Below are positions 53,646 to 63,607 of a stretch of DNA of 64,000 nt, piece by piece; the stretch's first letter is position 1; every line of letters begins with the position of its first letter. The notes beneath the pieces were generated by a model. The model was not told the origin of the DNA. It ran no database searches and saw only the letters and a list, made by a program, of their open reading frames with translations. The position numbers and the translations under genes were made by a program. The stretch comes from Paraburkholderia eburnea (lineage in GTDB: Bacteria; Pseudomonadota; Gammaproteobacteria; Burkholderiales; Burkholderiaceae). The stretch lies in contig NZ_PQGA01000001.1 in NCBI RefSeq assembly GCF_002917095.1, positions 558,001-622,000 of the forward strand, in the 5' to 3' direction.

Positions 53646-54443
53646 TCAGCGCAGACCGAGCACGTCCTGCATATCGTACAGGCCGTTCGCCTTGTCCTGC
53701 AGGAACAGCGCCGCACGCACGCTGCCCTGCGCGTACGACAGGCGGCTCGACGATTTGTGCGTGATTTCGACACGCTCGCCGATACCGGCGAACAGTACCG
53801 TATGGTCGCCCACAATATCGCCGCCACGAATCGCCGAAAACCCGATCGTCGACGGATCGCGCTCGCCGGTCACGCCTTCGCGGCCGTACACGGCGCACTC
53901 GTCGAGATTGCGGCCGAGCGCGTGCGCCACGGCTTCGCCCATCGCCAGCGCCGTGCCCGAGGGAGCATCGACCTTGTGGCGATGGTGCGCTTCGATGATC
54001 TCGATGTCGTAGCCCTTGTCGAAGAACTGCGCGGCGTATTCGAGCAGCTTGAGCGTCACGTTCACGCCCACGCTCATGTTGGCCGCAAACACGATGCCCA
54101 CCTTCTGCGCGGCGGCGCCGAGCTGCGCCTTCTGCTGCGCGTCAAAGCCGGTGGTGCCGATCACCACCTTCACGCCGTGGCGCTGGGCGGCTTCGAGGTG
54201 CGCGAGCGTGCCTTCGGGGCGCGTGAAGTCGATCAAGCAGTCGCTTTGGGCGAAGACCTGCTCGATATCGTCGGTGATGCGCACGCCCGTGTCCTTGCCG
54301 AGGAAGGCGCCCGCATCCTGGCCGATGGCGGCCGAACCCTTGCGCGCCAGCGCGCCCGAAAGCGTGACATCAGGCGAATTCAGAACGGTTTCGATGAGCA
54401 TACGGCCCATGCGGCCCGACGCTCCGGCGATTGCGATTTTCAT
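53646..54443 (-). CDS. dapB: 4-hydroxy-tetrahydrodipicolinate reductase
   Basis: Lysine and meso-diaminopimelate synthesis enzyme. The 265-residue protein starts [15 protein letters not shown] (NADPH motif) and has the catalytic His/Lys segment [15 protein letters not shown]. The ATG at 54443 is the family start. It is followed by exbB 90 bp away. The 258-bp gap to bamE upstream holds an imperfect hairpin (54568-54586) that may end the bamE message. Confidence 0.97.
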   Translation of the reverse strand: MKIAIAGASGRMGRMLIETVLNSPDVTLSGALARKGSAAIGQDAGAFLGKDTGVRITDDIEQVFAQSDCLIDFTRPEGTLAHLEAAQRHGVKVVIGTTGFDAQQKAQLGAAAQKVGIVFAANMSVGVNVTLKLLEYAAQFFDKGYDIEIIEAHHRHKVDAPSGTALAMGEAVAHALGRNLDECAVYGREGVTGERDPSTIGFSAIRGGDIVGDHTVLFAGIGERVEITHKSSSRLSYAQGSVRAALFLQDKANGLYDMQDVLGLR

Positions 54444-54701
54444 GACTGTTCCTGCGAAGATGAGGCCGGCAGCCCTGCTCACGAGACGTGTCCTTCAGAC
54501 GGACATTCGAGATAGATGCTGCCAAGGATAGACGCTACAGGCGCTCAATTGACGCCAAAAACGAACACGGCGGCCCGAAGCCGCCGAGTAAAAAGTCCGG
54601 GAAGGCCCGGCGCAAGACGCCCGGCCCCGGAAGGCGCGGTCCGCGCCGATTCCGGACGAAGCCCATTCTGGCGCTTCTGCCGGAACCGGTGCCTGCGATC
54701 C

Positions 54702-55607
54702 TTAGTTGCCCGTCGCGCCCGAAGCCGGCACCTGCGGCGGCGCGGTGAGCGGCGAATTGCGCGACGGCGGCAGCACGGCGGCGCTGGAGTCGCCGGTGCC
54801 TTGCGCACCTGCGGTCGGGCCGACCGGGTTCGGCTGCGGCACGCCCTGGATCTGCGGCGGCGGTGCGCGGTGCAGCTGGACCTGCGCGGGCATCGTGCCC
54901 ACGTTCGGCGGCAGCGCCGAGGAGGTCGGCGTACCTGCGCGCACCGACGGCGTCAGGCCCGACGGCGTCTGCACGGCATCCGTCGCGCGGTTCGCAGCGG
55001 CGGCGGCCTGCGCGTTCGGGTCCTGCGGCAGTTGCGAAGTGGCCGTGCCGAGTTCCGACGACGGCGTGCGCGCCGTATCGGGAACGGTGATGCCAGCAGC
55101 GCCCGCCTGCGGCGCAGAAGCCGCGACAGCGCCCGACGCAGCGGCAGCGGCCTTGTACTTCTTGCCCAGCTTGTCGCCATCGATTTCGGCGAGCAGTTCG
55201 AGGTTGGACGGCAGATCTTCGCCGCCCGACCAGCTCGACACGCGATCGCCGTCGAACATCACGACGAAGTCGCGTTGCTGGACCACGGCGGTCGAGCCGC
55301 GCTTGAAGTAGAAGACGTAGTCCCAGCGGTTCGCGTGGAACATGTCGGCCAGCAGCGGCGTGCCGAGCAGTTGCTTGACGTCCGCGCGCGACATGCCCAC
55401 CTTCATCTGGGCCGCGGCTTCCGCCGAAACGAAGTTGCCCTGAACGATCGTAATCCGATACGGCGTGATGCTCTGGGCGACGCGCTGCGTCAGGCTGTCG
55501 TAAGTGGAGCAACCGGCGAGCGCCGCGAACGCGGCCGCAGCCAGCAGGGTGCACGCCAGGCGGCCGCCATGCATGCGCCGGCCGATCATAGTGAATTCTG
55601 GAATCAT
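54702..55607 (-). CDS. bamE: Outer-membrane assembly lipoprotein BamE with long C-terminal extension
   Basis: Lipoprotein of the BAM complex. The lipobox LAGC puts the lipidated Cys at about residue 33. The SmpA/OmlA core (about 38-155) reads PYRITIVQGNFVSAE, MKVGMSRADVKQLLGTPLLAD, and WDYVFYFKRG. After about residue 165 a low-complexity Ala/Pro/Gly/Gln tail of roughly 140 residues follows, which E. coli BamE lacks. Several in-frame ATGs lie near the start (55607, 55589, 55574); 55607 has GAGGGA upstream. It is divergent from fur, the usual Burkholderia arrangement. Confidence 0.9.
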   Translation of the reverse strand: MIPEFTMIGRRMHGGRLACTLLAAAAFAALAGCSTYDSLTQRVAQSITPYRITIVQGNFVSAEAAAQMKVGMSRADVKQLLGTPLLADMFHANRWDYVFYFKRGSTAVVQQRDFVVMFDGDRVSSWSGGEDLPSNLELLAEIDGDKLGKKYKAAAAASGAVAASAPQAGAAGITVPDTARTPSSELGTATSQLPQDPNAQAAAAANRATDAVQTPSGLTPSVRAGTPTSSALPPNVGTMPAQVQLHRAPPPQIQGVPQPNPVGPTAGAQGTGDSSAAVLPPSRNSPLTAPPQVPASGATGN

Positions 55608-55743
55608 TTCCCTCACCGTGCGGGCTTTTTGCCAAGCCGCGCGTGTTCTGTAGAAGTTCGTTCGAAGTTCTGCCGAAGATGCCCGTAACGGCAAAAACGC
55701 ATTAACATAAGAACCCAGCATTGTACTCCAGGGACTTATCGTC

Positions 55744-56172
55744 ATGACCAATCCAACCGATCTCAAGAATATCGGTCTGAAGGCGACCTTACCGCGCCTC
55801 AAGATCCTGGAGATTTTTCAGCATAGCCCCGTGCGTCACCTCACCGCGGAAGACGTGTACCGCAACCTGCTGAACGAGGAGCTGGACATCGGCCTCGCCA
55901 CGGTCTATCGGGTTCTCACGCAGTTCGAGCAGGCGGGCCTGCTCACCCGCAGCAACTTCGAATCCGGCAAAGCCGTCTTCGAACTCAACGAAGGCAGCCA
56001 CCACGACCATCTGGTGTGCCTCGATTGCGGCCTGGTCGAGGAATTCTTCGACCCGGAAATCGAAAAGCGCCAGCAGATGATCGCCAACGAGCGCGGCTTC
56101 AAGCTGCAGGAACACGCGCTCGCGCTGTACGGCGCCTGCACGAAGGAAAACTGCCCGCACCGCAAGCACTAA
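55744..56172 (+). CDS. fur: Ferric uptake regulator Fur
   Basis: Iron-responsive repressor. The 142-residue protein has the winged helix ([41 protein letters not shown]). Metal ligands are in HHDH (about 87-90), CLDCG (about 93-96) and the C-terminal C-x4-C of [13 protein letters not shown]. It is divergent from bamE across a 136-bp region; no clear Fur box was seen there. A bidirectional terminator separates it from gap. Confidence 0.98.
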   Translation: MTNPTDLKNIGLKATLPRLKILEIFQHSPVRHLTAEDVYRNLLNEELDIGLATVYRVLTQFEQAGLLTRSNFESGKAVFELNEGSHHDHLVCLDCGLVEEFFDPEIEKRQQMIANERGFKLQEHALALYGACTKENCPHRKH

Positions 56173-56234
56173 AAAACGAGGCGCACCGGTACGACCCTGT
56201 ACCGGTAATCTGCTGAAAGAAAAGCTCCCACAAG

Positions 56235-56263
56235 AAAAAACCGCCCCAAGAGGCGGTTTTTTC
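56235..56263. terminator. Bidirectional terminator between fur and gap
   Basis: AAAAAACCGCC-N6-GGCGGTTTTTT, between convergent genes. Confidence 0.92.
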
Positions 56264-56283
56264 GTACATGGAGCTAAGCCAGC

Positions 56284-57294
56284 TTACTTCGCGTTCGCGA
56301 AGGCAACCGCCGTGTCCAGCATGCGGTTCGAGAAGCCCCACTCGTTGTCGTACCAGCTCGACACCTTGACCAGACGGCCCGAGACCTTGGTCAGCGTGGC
56401 GTCGAACGTCGACGATGCCGGGTTGTGGTTGAAGTCGACCGACACCAGCGGTGCTTCGTTGTAGCCCAGGATGCCCTTGAGCGCGCCTTCCGACGCTTCC
56501 TTCATGATGGCGTTGACTTCTTCGACCGTCGTGTCGCGCTTGGCGATGAACGACAGGTCAACGATCGACACGTTGATGGTCGGCACGCGAATCGCGTAGC
56601 CGTCCAGCTTGCCGTTCAGTTCCGGCAGCACGAGGCCGACAGCGGAAGCCGCGCCCGTCTTCGTCGGGATCTGGCTGTGCGTGGCCGAGCGCGCGCGGCG
56701 CAGGTCTTCGTGGTACACGTCCGTCAGAACCTGGTCGTTCGTGTAAGCGTGGATCGTCGTCATCAGGCCGGTTTCCAGGCCGATCTTGTCGTTCAGCGGC
56801 TTGACGAGCGGCGCCAGGCAGTTCGTCGTGCACGATGCGTTCGAGATGACCGTGTCCGTTGCCTTCAGGACATTGTGGTTCACGCCGTAGACGATGGTCG
56901 CATCGACGTCCTTACCGCCCGGCGCCGAGATGATGACCTTCTTCGCGCCGCCCTTCAGGTGGGCGCTCGCCTTTTCCTTGGTCGTGAAGAAACCCGTGCA
57001 TTCGAACACGATGTCGACGCCCAGCTCGCCCCACGGCAGTTCTGCCGGGTTGCGGTTGGCCAGCACGCGGATGCGGTCGCCGTTGACGACGAGGTAGTCG
57101 CCGTCAACCGTCACTTCGCCCGGGAACTTGCCGTGTGCCGTGTCGTACTGCGTCAGATGCGCATTGGTCTTCGCGTCACCCAGGTCGTTGATCGCGACGA
57201 TCTGGATGTCGTGCTTCTTGCCGTTCTCGTAGAGGGCGCGAAGCGTGTTGCGGCCGATACGGCCGTAGCCGTTGATTGCGACGCGAATGGTCAT
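56284..57294 (-). CDS. gap: Glyceraldehyde-3-phosphate dehydrogenase
   Basis: Glycolytic/gluconeogenic enzyme, 336 residues. It begins [21 protein letters not shown] (NAD motif) and has the catalytic Cys in [13 protein letters not shown] and the catalytic-His and substrate segment [19 protein letters not shown] good ribosome-binding site (CAGGAGATAAACC) precedes the ATG. It lies downstream of tkt on the same strand (147-bp gap), the usual tkt-gap order. Confidence 0.98.
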   Translation of the reverse strand: MTIRVAINGYGRIGRNTLRALYENGKKHDIQIVAINDLGDAKTNAHLTQYDTAHGKFPGEVTVDGDYLVVNGDRIRVLANRNPAELPWGELGVDIVFECTGFFTTKEKASAHLKGGAKKVIISAPGGKDVDATIVYGVNHNVLKATDTVISNASCTTNCLAPLVKPLNDKIGLETGLMTTIHAYTNDQVLTDVYHEDLRRARSATHSQIPTKTGAASAVGLVLPELNGKLDGYAIRVPTINVSIVDLSFIAKRDTTVEEVNAIMKEASEGALKGILGYNEAPLVSVDFNHNPASSTFDATLTKVSGRLVKVSSWYDNEWGFSNRMLDTAVAFANAK

Positions 57295-57441
57295 GGTTTA
57301 TCTCCTGATGGTAAAAAATTCTGATACAGCGCCGTGCTCCGCCCTGCCCGGCTACCCGGTTGCTTGTGGCAACCGGATTCACAGCGCGCGGGCGTACACG
57401 GCAAACGGGCCCGCCAGAAGGCGAGCCCGTCGAGGTCATGC

Positions 57442-59484
57442 TTAGTTGTCGAGCGCGGCCTTGGCCGTCGCGACGACGTTTTCGACCGTGAAGCCGAAGT
57501 GCTTGAACAGCACGCCCGCCGGAGCCGATTCGCCGAAGGTGTCGATGCTGACCACGCCGCCTTCGAGACCCACGTACTTGCGCCAGAAGTCGCCCTGCGC
57601 CGCTTCGATCGCCACGCGGCGCACGCCCCTGGGCAGCACGCGCTCCTTGTACTCGGCGTCCTGGCGGTCGAACACGTTGGTCGACGGCATGGACACCACG
57701 CGGGCGCCGATACCTTCGCGCTGCAGCGCCTCGACGGCCTTCACCGCCAGCTCGACCTCCGAACCCGTCGCGATCAGGATGATCTTGCGGCTCGGAATGT
57801 CGTCGTTCCAGTCCTTCAGAACGTAGCCGCCCTTGGCGATGTTGGCGATCTGCGCGTCCGTGCGCTCGTTGAACTGCAGGTTCTGACGGCTGAAGATCAG
57901 GCTCGACGGGCCGTGATGCGCGATCGACTCGGTCCAGGCCACCGCCGTTTCAACCGTGTCGGCCGGACGCCAGAGCGTCATGTTCGGGATCAGACGCAGG
58001 CTCGGCACCTGTTCGATCGACTGGTGCGTCGGGCCGTCTTCGCCCAGGCCAATCGAGTCGTGCGTGAACACGAAGATCGACGGGCACTTCATCAGTGCGG
58101 CCACGCGCAGCGCGTTGCGGCTGTAGTCCGAGAACGTCAGGAAGGTGCCGCCGAACGCCTTGTAGCCGCCGTGCAGCGTGATGCCGTTGAGCGCGGCGCT
58201 CATCCCGAATTCACGCACGCCGTAGTTGATGTGGTTGCCCCACTCGATGCCGGCTTCGCCAGCCTTGGCGGCGCGCACGGGCTTCGAGGCCTTCCAGTTG
58301 GTCAGGTTCGAGCCGGTCAGGTCGGCCGAACCGCCCAGCAGTTCCGGCAGCGCGGCGGCGAGGCCTTCGATGGCCTGCTGCGACGCCTTGCGCGTGGCAA
58401 CGGTTTCCTTGCGCGAATCCGCGCCCGCGATGATTTCAGCGGCCTTCTGCGCCCAGTCGGCGGGCAGCTTGCCGGCCATGCGGCGCTCGAATTCTTCGGC
58501 TTGTTGCGGGTACTTCGACTTGTACGCGCCGAACGATTCGTTCCATTCGGCTTCGAGCTTCGCGCCCGTGGCCTTCGAATCCCAGTCTGCGTAGACTTCC
58601 TGCGGCACGACGAAGGGCTCCCACTTCCAGCCCGCTGCCTCGCGCCACTTGCCGATTTCTTCCGCGCCCAGCGGCGCGCCGTGCACGTCGTGGCCGCCGG
58701 CCTTGGTCGGCGCGCCGTGGCCGATCTGCGTCTTGCAGCAGATCAGCGTCGGCTTGTCCGAAGCCTTTGCCTTCGCGATGGCGGCGTCGACCGCGTCGAC
58801 GTCATGGCCGTTCACATCCGCGATCACGTTCCAGCCGTAGGCTTCGAAGCGCTTCGGGGTGTCGTCGTGGAACCAGTGCTCGACGTGACCGTCGATCGAG
58901 ATGCCGTTGTCGTCGTAGAGCGCGATCAGCTTGTTCAGCTTGAGCGTGCCGGCGAGCGAACAGGCTTCGTGCGAGATGCCTTCCATCAGGCAGCCGTCGC
59001 CGAGGAACACATAGGTGTGGTGATCGACAATCTTCGCGTCGGTCTTGTTGAACTCGGCGGCGAGCAGCGCTTCGGCCAGCGCCATGCCGACCGCGTTCGC
59101 CAGACCCTGGCCGAGCGGGCCGGTGGTGGTTTCGACGCCCGGCGTGATGCCGAATTCCGGGTGGCCCGGCGTCTTCGAGTGCATCTGGCGGAAATTCTTC
59201 AGCTCTTCGATCGGCAGGTCGTAGCCGGTCAGATGCAGCAACGAATACAGCAGCATCGAGCCGTGGCCGTTCGACAGCACGAAGCGGTCGCGGTCGTTCC
59301 AGTGCGGGTTCGTCGGATTGTGGCGCAGATGGCGCGCCCACAGCGCGACGGCGATCTCGGCCATGCCCATGGGCATGCCGGGGTGACCGGAATTCGCTTG
59401 CTGAACGGCGTCCATGGACAGCGCGCGGATCGCGTTGGCCATCAACTTGGTGGTGGCGGGGGAGGCGGAAGACGAAGTCGTCAT
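57442..59484 (-). CDS. tkt: Transketolase
   Basis: Thiamine-diphosphate enzyme of the pentose phosphate pathway. The 680-residue protein has the TPP motif [13 protein letters not shown], the N-terminal [21 protein letters not shown] and the transketolase signature [18 protein letters not shown] weak hairpin (57405-57430) follows. It couples with gap in C3/C4/C6 sugar interconversion. Confidence 0.98.
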   Translation of the reverse strand: MTTSSSASPATTKLMANAIRALSMDAVQQANSGHPGMPMGMAEIAVALWARHLRHNPTNPHWNDRDRFVLSNGHGSMLLYSLLHLTGYDLPIEELKNFRQMHSKTPGHPEFGITPGVETTTGPLGQGLANAVGMALAEALLAAEFNKTDAKIVDHHTYVFLGDGCLMEGISHEACSLAGTLKLNKLIALYDDNGISIDGHVEHWFHDDTPKRFEAYGWNVIADVNGHDVDAVDAAIAKAKASDKPTLICCKTQIGHGAPTKAGGHDVHGAPLGAEEIGKWREAAGWKWEPFVVPQEVYADWDSKATGAKLEAEWNESFGAYKSKYPQQAEEFERRMAGKLPADWAQKAAEIIAGADSRKETVATRKASQQAIEGLAAALPELLGGSADLTGSNLTNWKASKPVRAAKAGEAGIEWGNHINYGVREFGMSAALNGITLHGGYKAFGGTFLTFSDYSRNALRVAALMKCPSIFVFTHDSIGLGEDGPTHQSIEQVPSLRLIPNMTLWRPADTVETAVAWTESIAHHGPSSLIFSRQNLQFNERTDAQIANIAKGGYVLKDWNDDIPSRKIILIATGSEVELAVKAVEALQREGIGARVVSMPSTNVFDRQDAEYKERVLPRGVRRVAIEAAQGDFWRKYVGLEGGVVSIDTFGESAPAGVLFKHFGFTVENVVATAKAALDN

Positions 59485-59928
59485 GTCGAGTCCGGAGGAA
59501 CGAGTGCAAAAAGCGGCGTGGGCGGGCGGAATTGATCAGATCAAAGCACGGATCAAAACGGCGGGCGCACAGCAGCGGGCGGTTCCGGAAGCTCGGCAAA
59601 TACGTGCTCCGGCGCGCGATGCGGCGCCAGGAAGACGCGAAACGGCCAGAGCAAACGGACAGGGCTGCAAAGGGCGACATTCTAACAGAACATGCGGCTT
59701 TTCCCTGGCTCCGAGGCCTGGCCCGCGCAGGAAAGCGCCGACAGGCGCCGACGAAACCCAACCGCGCGCCAACCGCTCCAGGCGCGCGGGAAGCCGTGTA
59801 TCCAGGCGTCCGTATAATGCGTGATCGCCCCGCTTTTCGTGTCGATCCGCTGGCTTTGGAGGCCTGAATTGCCTTGAAGCCCGGCCACACGACGGCGGCA
59901 CACTCTCCCTTCGCTCCCCTTTACCGCC
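59485..59928. other. 444-bp divergent intergenic region, tkt to speE-like gene
   Basis: G+C-rich and without a supported gene. A plus-strand -10-like TATAAT lies at 59813-59818, about 110 bp before the speE-like start, but no good -35 is placed for it. No clear tkt promoter was recognised. Confidence 0.5.
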
Positions 59929-60807
59929 TTGACCGCCCCGCTCCTCTTTCACCCTGGCGCCGACGCCGTCTACGGCTTTCCCGGCGCACGCCTGCTGGCC
60001 AGCGTCGATTCGGCATGGCAGCACATCGAGGTCTGGGACACGCTGCAGCTCGGCTGCCTGTTCACGCTGGACGGCCGCCCGATGACGTCCGCGGGCGACG
60101 AGTTCATCTATCACGAGTGCATGACGCACGTGGCCGCACTGACCCACCCCGCGCCGCGCGCGGCGCTCGTGCTGGGCGGCGGCGACGGCGGCGCAGCGCG
60201 CCAGTTGCTGCGCCATCCGGGCATCGAGCGCATCGTGGTCGCCGAACTGGACGCCGAGGTCGTGCGCCTGACCGGCGATTACCTGCCGCAGGTGCGCGGC
60301 GGCGCGTTCGACGATCCGCGCGTGGAGTTAGTGATCGGCGATGCCGCCGATTTCGTCGCGCGGACACAGACGTCCGATAACGCGTTGCCGTTCGATCTGG
60401 TGGTGTTCGACCTGACGCCACCCGATTCGCCCGCCGCAGGCCTGTACACGCCGCCCTTCTATCGCGCGCTCAAACGCATCATGAGCGAAGACGCCCTCAT
60501 TTCGCTGCACCTGGGCTCGCCCCTGCATCACACGGCGCGCGTGGGCGCGCTGCTCGACGGCTTGCGCGCGACATTTGCGAACGTCCGACCCTTGAGCGCC
60601 TGGGTGCCGCTCTACGGATCGCCCTGGCTAATGGCCGTGGCAAGTGACCATCTCGACCCGGCCGCGCAGTCGGAGGCCATGCTGGCCGTCCGCATGTTCG
60701 AGCGCGAGCTTGAGGGCCTGCGCTTTTACGATGCGCGGCTGCATGCGACACTTCTCGCTGCGCCGCGAATGTTCCGCGATAAATTAGGTGAATTCCTACA
60801 GCTTTAG
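59929..60807 (+). CDS. speE: Spermidine synthase-like protein
   Basis: A 292-residue Rossmann-fold protein resembling polyamine aminopropyltransferases. It has the binding motif VLGGGDGGAARQLLRHPG and the catalytic-Asp segment DLVVFDLTPPDSPAAG (usual family DxxDP). Some positions differ from classic SpeE, so the substrate could be another polyamine. The start is taken as TTG at 59929 (TAPLLFHPGADAVYGFPGAR); no better start is in frame, and the ribosome-binding site is weak. Confidence 0.8.
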   Translation: MTAPLLFHPGADAVYGFPGARLLASVDSAWQHIEVWDTLQLGCLFTLDGRPMTSAGDEFIYHECMTHVAALTHPAPRAALVLGGGDGGAARQLLRHPGIERIVVAELDAEVVRLTGDYLPQVRGGAFDDPRVELVIGDAADFVARTQTSDNALPFDLVVFDLTPPDSPAAGLYTPPFYRALKRIMSEDALISLHLGSPLHHTARVGALLDGLRATFANVRPLSAWVPLYGSPWLMAVASDHLDPAAQSEAMLAVRMFERELEGLRFYDARLHATLLAAPRMFRDKLGEFLQL

Positions 60808-60915
60808 GATGCGCAACATTGCAGAATCGGCGGGTTCGTTACATTTGTTTGCGTGCCCGCCAATTCGGCATCCAGCTGACAACCCGCCTGCCCGTAACCG
60901 AATCTGGAGAGCTCG

Positions 60916-61329
60916 ATGACCCCACCCCGCCCCGCAGGCGTGCCGTGGCTGACGCCGTATCTGACGGTGCGCGACGCGCGCGCCGCGATTGCTTTCTTCG
61001 AGGCGGCCTTCGGCTTTGCGGTACGCGATAGCGTGGAGGACGACGGCGCGGTGATGCACGTGGAAATGACCTACCACGATCAACTGATCGTGATGTTTGC
61101 GCCGGAGGGCGCTTTCGGTTCGACGGCACGCACGCCGAGGAGCTCGGACGCGATCGCCCCCCAGTCCTTTTATCTTTACGTCGACAACGTCGACGCGGTA
61201 TATGCGCGGGCGCTCGACGCCGGCGCGAAATCGTTGAGCGAGCCGCAGGACCAGTTCTGGGGTGACCGTTTCGCTCAGGTCGAAGACCTCGACGGTTACC
61301 GTTGGGCGCTTGCTCGCCATCTGTCATGA
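60916..61329 (+). CDS. VOC-superfamily protein (glyoxalase/bleomycin-resistance-like)
   Basis: A 137-residue protein with two beta-alpha-beta-beta-beta modules: WLTPYLTVRDARAAIAFFEAAFGF and QSFYLYVDNVDAVYARALDAGAK, ending in the typical VEDLDGYRWAL. It resembles PhnB/YCII-like members of unknown function. A clear TGGAGA box precedes the ATG. It lies just upstream of rsmE and may share its transcript. Confidence 0.82.
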   Translation: MTPPRPAGVPWLTPYLTVRDARAAIAFFEAAFGFAVRDSVEDDGAVMHVEMTYHDQLIVMFAPEGAFGSTARTPRSSDAIAPQSFYLYVDNVDAVYARALDAGAKSLSEPQDQFWGDRFAQVEDLDGYRWALARHLS

Positions 61330-61348
61330 AGCAATGAGAACCTGTCTT

Positions 61349-62089
61349 ATGCCCCGCTTTTTCGTCGGCAATTCTTTGCAGTCCGGCGACGTCTTCACCC
61401 TCCCCGACGAAGTCACGCGACACGTCCAGGTGCTGCGCCTGCAGCCCGGCGACACGGTCGTGCTGTTCAACGGCGTGGGCGGAGAATTCAGCGCCGAAAT
61501 CATCTCGATGGAGCGCCGCGACACCCAGGTGCGCGTCGGGCCGTTCCGCGATGTCGAAACCGAACCGCCCTACCGGCTCACGCTCGCCCAAGGCATCGCC
61601 GGCAGCGACAAGATGGACTGGCTGATCGAAAAGGCCGTCGAGCTTGGCGCGACGAGCTTCGTGCCGCTCACCACCTCGCGCAGCGTCGTGCGCCTTTCGG
61701 GCGAGCGCGCGATACGCCGCCAGGCGCACTGGCAGCGCATCGTGCAGGCGTCGTGCGAACAGTGCGGACGCAACCGCATGCCCGAAGTCGCGCCCACGCG
61801 CGAGATCGGCACGTGGCTAGGCTCCCTGCCCAAGACGCCGGGCGACGGCGAACTGCGCGTGCTGCTCTCGCCGCGCGCAAACGTCTCATTCGCCACGCTG
61901 CCCAATACCCCGCCGCTCGGCGAGGTCACGGTGCTGGTCGGCCCGGAGGGCGGTTTTTCGTCGCCCGAAGAAGCGGCCGCACTCGATCACGGCTTCGTCG
62001 CCGTGGGACTCGGCCCGCGCGTGCTGCGCACGGAGACGGCGGGCATCGCCGTGCTGTCGGCGCTGGCCGCGCGCTGGGGCGGCTGGTAA
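61349..62089 (+). CDS. rsmE: 16S rRNA m3U1498 methyltransferase
   Basis: Methylates U1498 of 16S rRNA. The 246-residue SPOUT-family protein starts MPRFFVGNSL, the family start; an ATG at 61334 would add five residues. The SAM-binding knot at the C-terminus reads VLVGPEGGFSSPEEAAAL and LGPRVLRTETAGIAVLS. It follows the VOC gene by 19 bp. Confidence 0.95.
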   Translation: MPRFFVGNSLQSGDVFTLPDEVTRHVQVLRLQPGDTVVLFNGVGGEFSAEIISMERRDTQVRVGPFRDVETEPPYRLTLAQGIAGSDKMDWLIEKAVELGATSFVPLTTSRSVVRLSGERAIRRQAHWQRIVQASCEQCGRNRMPEVAPTREIGTWLGSLPKTPGDGELRVLLSPRANVSFATLPNTPPLGEVTVLVGPEGGFSSPEEAAALDHGFVAVGLGPRVLRTETAGIAVLSALAARWGGW

Positions 62090-62147
62090 TCCGCCGCGCG
62101 TTGCCATCCGCAGAAAGCCAACGGCGCGCTGACAGGTAAAAATGACA

Positions 62148-62178
62148 AGGCCCGCCGGTCGTGACGACCGGCGGGCCT
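62148..62178. terminator. Hairpin terminator after rsmE
   Basis: AGGCCCGCCGGTC-N5-GACCGGCGGGCCT, a 13-bp perfect stem between convergent rsmE and the barstar gene. T content after the stem is modest. Confidence 0.75.
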
Positions 62179-62219
62179 GTGTGTTTTTGTCGCAGGAATG
62201 CGACGTTATCGACTTTTCT

Positions 62220-62777
62220 TCAGGCGAACGAATAAAAGACGCGGAACGGCACCTTGCGCTCGGCCCAGTACTCCGAAGCTTCGCGGAATACGTCGAGCAG
62301 CGTCTCGCGACCGTCCTTGTCGAACTTCTGCGCGATCGGCAGGCCTTCGAGCACCACCACGAAGCCGGGCTGTTCGCCGGCCTTCTGCACCATATCGGTC
62401 AGGCAGTCGTACAAGCCATCGTAGTTCTTGCCGAAATGCTTCGGAAACAGAAACGATGTGGCGATCGTTTCCAGCACTTCCTGCTTGGTCAGCGCGTTCG
62501 CGCAGAACGCATAGAGGAAATGCTCCTGTAGCCGCTGCGCTTCGTCGGCGAGTTCCTGCACGCGGAACGCGCGAATCGACTGGACGATGTTCGGCCTGAC
62601 GCTCGCAAACAGGCTCATGGCCTCCTCGTTCGATGAATGCGTCTCGCCCGCCTGCGCAGCGTCGCGCTGCTGGTCGTCATGCTTCATCTGCATGACGCGC
62701 TGGAACAGGTTGCCCTCGCCGGACGCGAACAGATCGCTCGCGACCCGGGGGTCGTGCGCGTAAGTGTTATCGCTCAT
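62220..62777 (-). CDS. Barstar-family ribonuclease inhibitor with N-terminal extension
   Basis: A 185-residue protein. The C-terminal half (about 95-185) is barstar-like. FGKNYDGLYDCLTD carries the two Asp (about D120 and D124) that match barstar D35 and D39, followed by FVVVLEGLPIAQKFDKDGRE and LLDVFREASEYW. The first 90 or so residues are an added acidic, helical region of unknown role. It starts 16 bp after the barnase-like gene, toxin first and inhibitor second, so it should protect the cell against that RNase. No signal peptide, consistent with a cytoplasmic inhibitor. Confidence 0.88.
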   Translation of the reverse strand: MSDNTYAHDPRVASDLFASGEGNLFQRVMQMKHDDQQRDAAQAGETHSSNEEAMSLFASVRPNIVQSIRAFRVQELADEAQRLQEHFLYAFCANALTKQEVLETIATSFLFPKHFGKNYDGLYDCLTDMVQKAGEQPGFVVVLEGLPIAQKFDKDGRETLLDVFREASEYWAERKVPFRVFYSFA

Positions 62778-62793
62778 GCCGCTCTTCCCGGTG

Positions 62794-63306
62794 TCATTCA
62801 ACAATTCGCCTGAAACTGGCGTAGTGGTCGTCGGTGTAATAGCAATTATCGGTCCGCCTTGGCGGACCGCCGCAGACGATGCGCCGTGCACCCCGATTGC
62901 GCGCCGCGGGTGTGGGCACCGTGTACTCGTGATAGTAGCCGCGCCGATGTTTGGGCAATTGGCGCTCATAATTGCCGAATACGACGCCATCTTTCTCGAA
63001 AGGGTAAGGACCGCCTGTGCCGATCAAGCCGAGCGTGTCGACCGCCTCGCGAGGCAACTCACCCATGCTCACGGTGCCGCTGGCTGCGCCGCCATCCTCC
63101 GGCGCGTGCGTGCGCGCCGTGGCAACCTGCGAAACGGCTAACGTCGCCGCCAGAAAGACGCCCGATGCGACGCGCAGAACGCGCCGGGACGACTCGCCAG
63201 AAAATCTTATGGAACAAAGACTTGCGAGGAGATTCCCGCAGATTGCGTGGCCTGCCCGCGCGGCTGTTTCTCCAGTCGTTTCGTCAGGCAGTCCTATCTG
63301 TACCAT
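62794..63306 (-). CDS. Barnase-like guanyl-specific ribonuclease, probably exported
   Basis: A 170-residue protein whose C-terminal half (about 82-170) is N1/T1-type ribonuclease. The catalytic Glu is in YYHEYTV (about 127), the basic pair is in GARRIVC (about 141-142), and the general-acid His is in YYTDDHYASF (about 161), matching barnase E73, R87 and H102. Cys145 and Cys155 could form a disulfide. The N-terminus has SSRRVLRVASGVFLAATLAVSQ (a twin-Arg-like motif before a hydrophobic segment), suggesting export. The only in-frame standard start before that segment is ATG 63306, giving a 40-residue leader, which is unusual. It pairs with barstar 16 bp downstream. Confidence 0.86.
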   Translation of the reverse strand: MVQIGLPDETTGETAARAGHAICGNLLASLCSIRFSGESSRRVLRVASGVFLAATLAVSQVATARTHAPEDGGAASGTVSMGELPREAVDTLGLIGTGGPYPFEKDGVVFGNYERQLPKHRRGYYHEYTVPTPAARNRGARRIVCGGPPRRTDNCYYTDDHYASFRRIVE

Positions 63307-63607
63307 CTACGGATTCCCGGTTACCGGATCACACATTCGACGACCATGAAAGGTGTAAGGGTATCGCTAATGCCACCTGGAAGCAATCACGGCACGGCAG
63401 CCGCACAGGAGGCTTGACGGCGCGCAACCGGCAATCAGGTAGTTTTTACAAGCGAAAAAAGGGCCGCAAGGCGCCTCAGGGGGACGCCCGCCGACGGCCT
63501 GATCAGCCATCGGCGGGGATTCGCAGACGAAGCACGGAAAAACGGGGGCGGCGTTGCACCGCCTCGGGCCTCAAAACACCTCAAACACCTCAAACACTTC
63601 AAACGCC
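63307..63607. other. 301-bp gap with short tandem repeat after maeB
   Basis: Holds the 3' flank of the malic enzyme gene and the 5' flank of the barnase gene. Near 63570-63606, four copies of a 9-bp unit (CTCAAACAC and variants) begin one base after the maeB stop. A T run and a weak hairpin lie at 63455-63520. No gene or clear promoter was seen. Confidence 0.55.

Noticed and set aside
59813-59818. TATAAT as a firm speE promoter
   Set aside because: No -35 box lies 16-18 bp upstream; kept only as a -10-like note.
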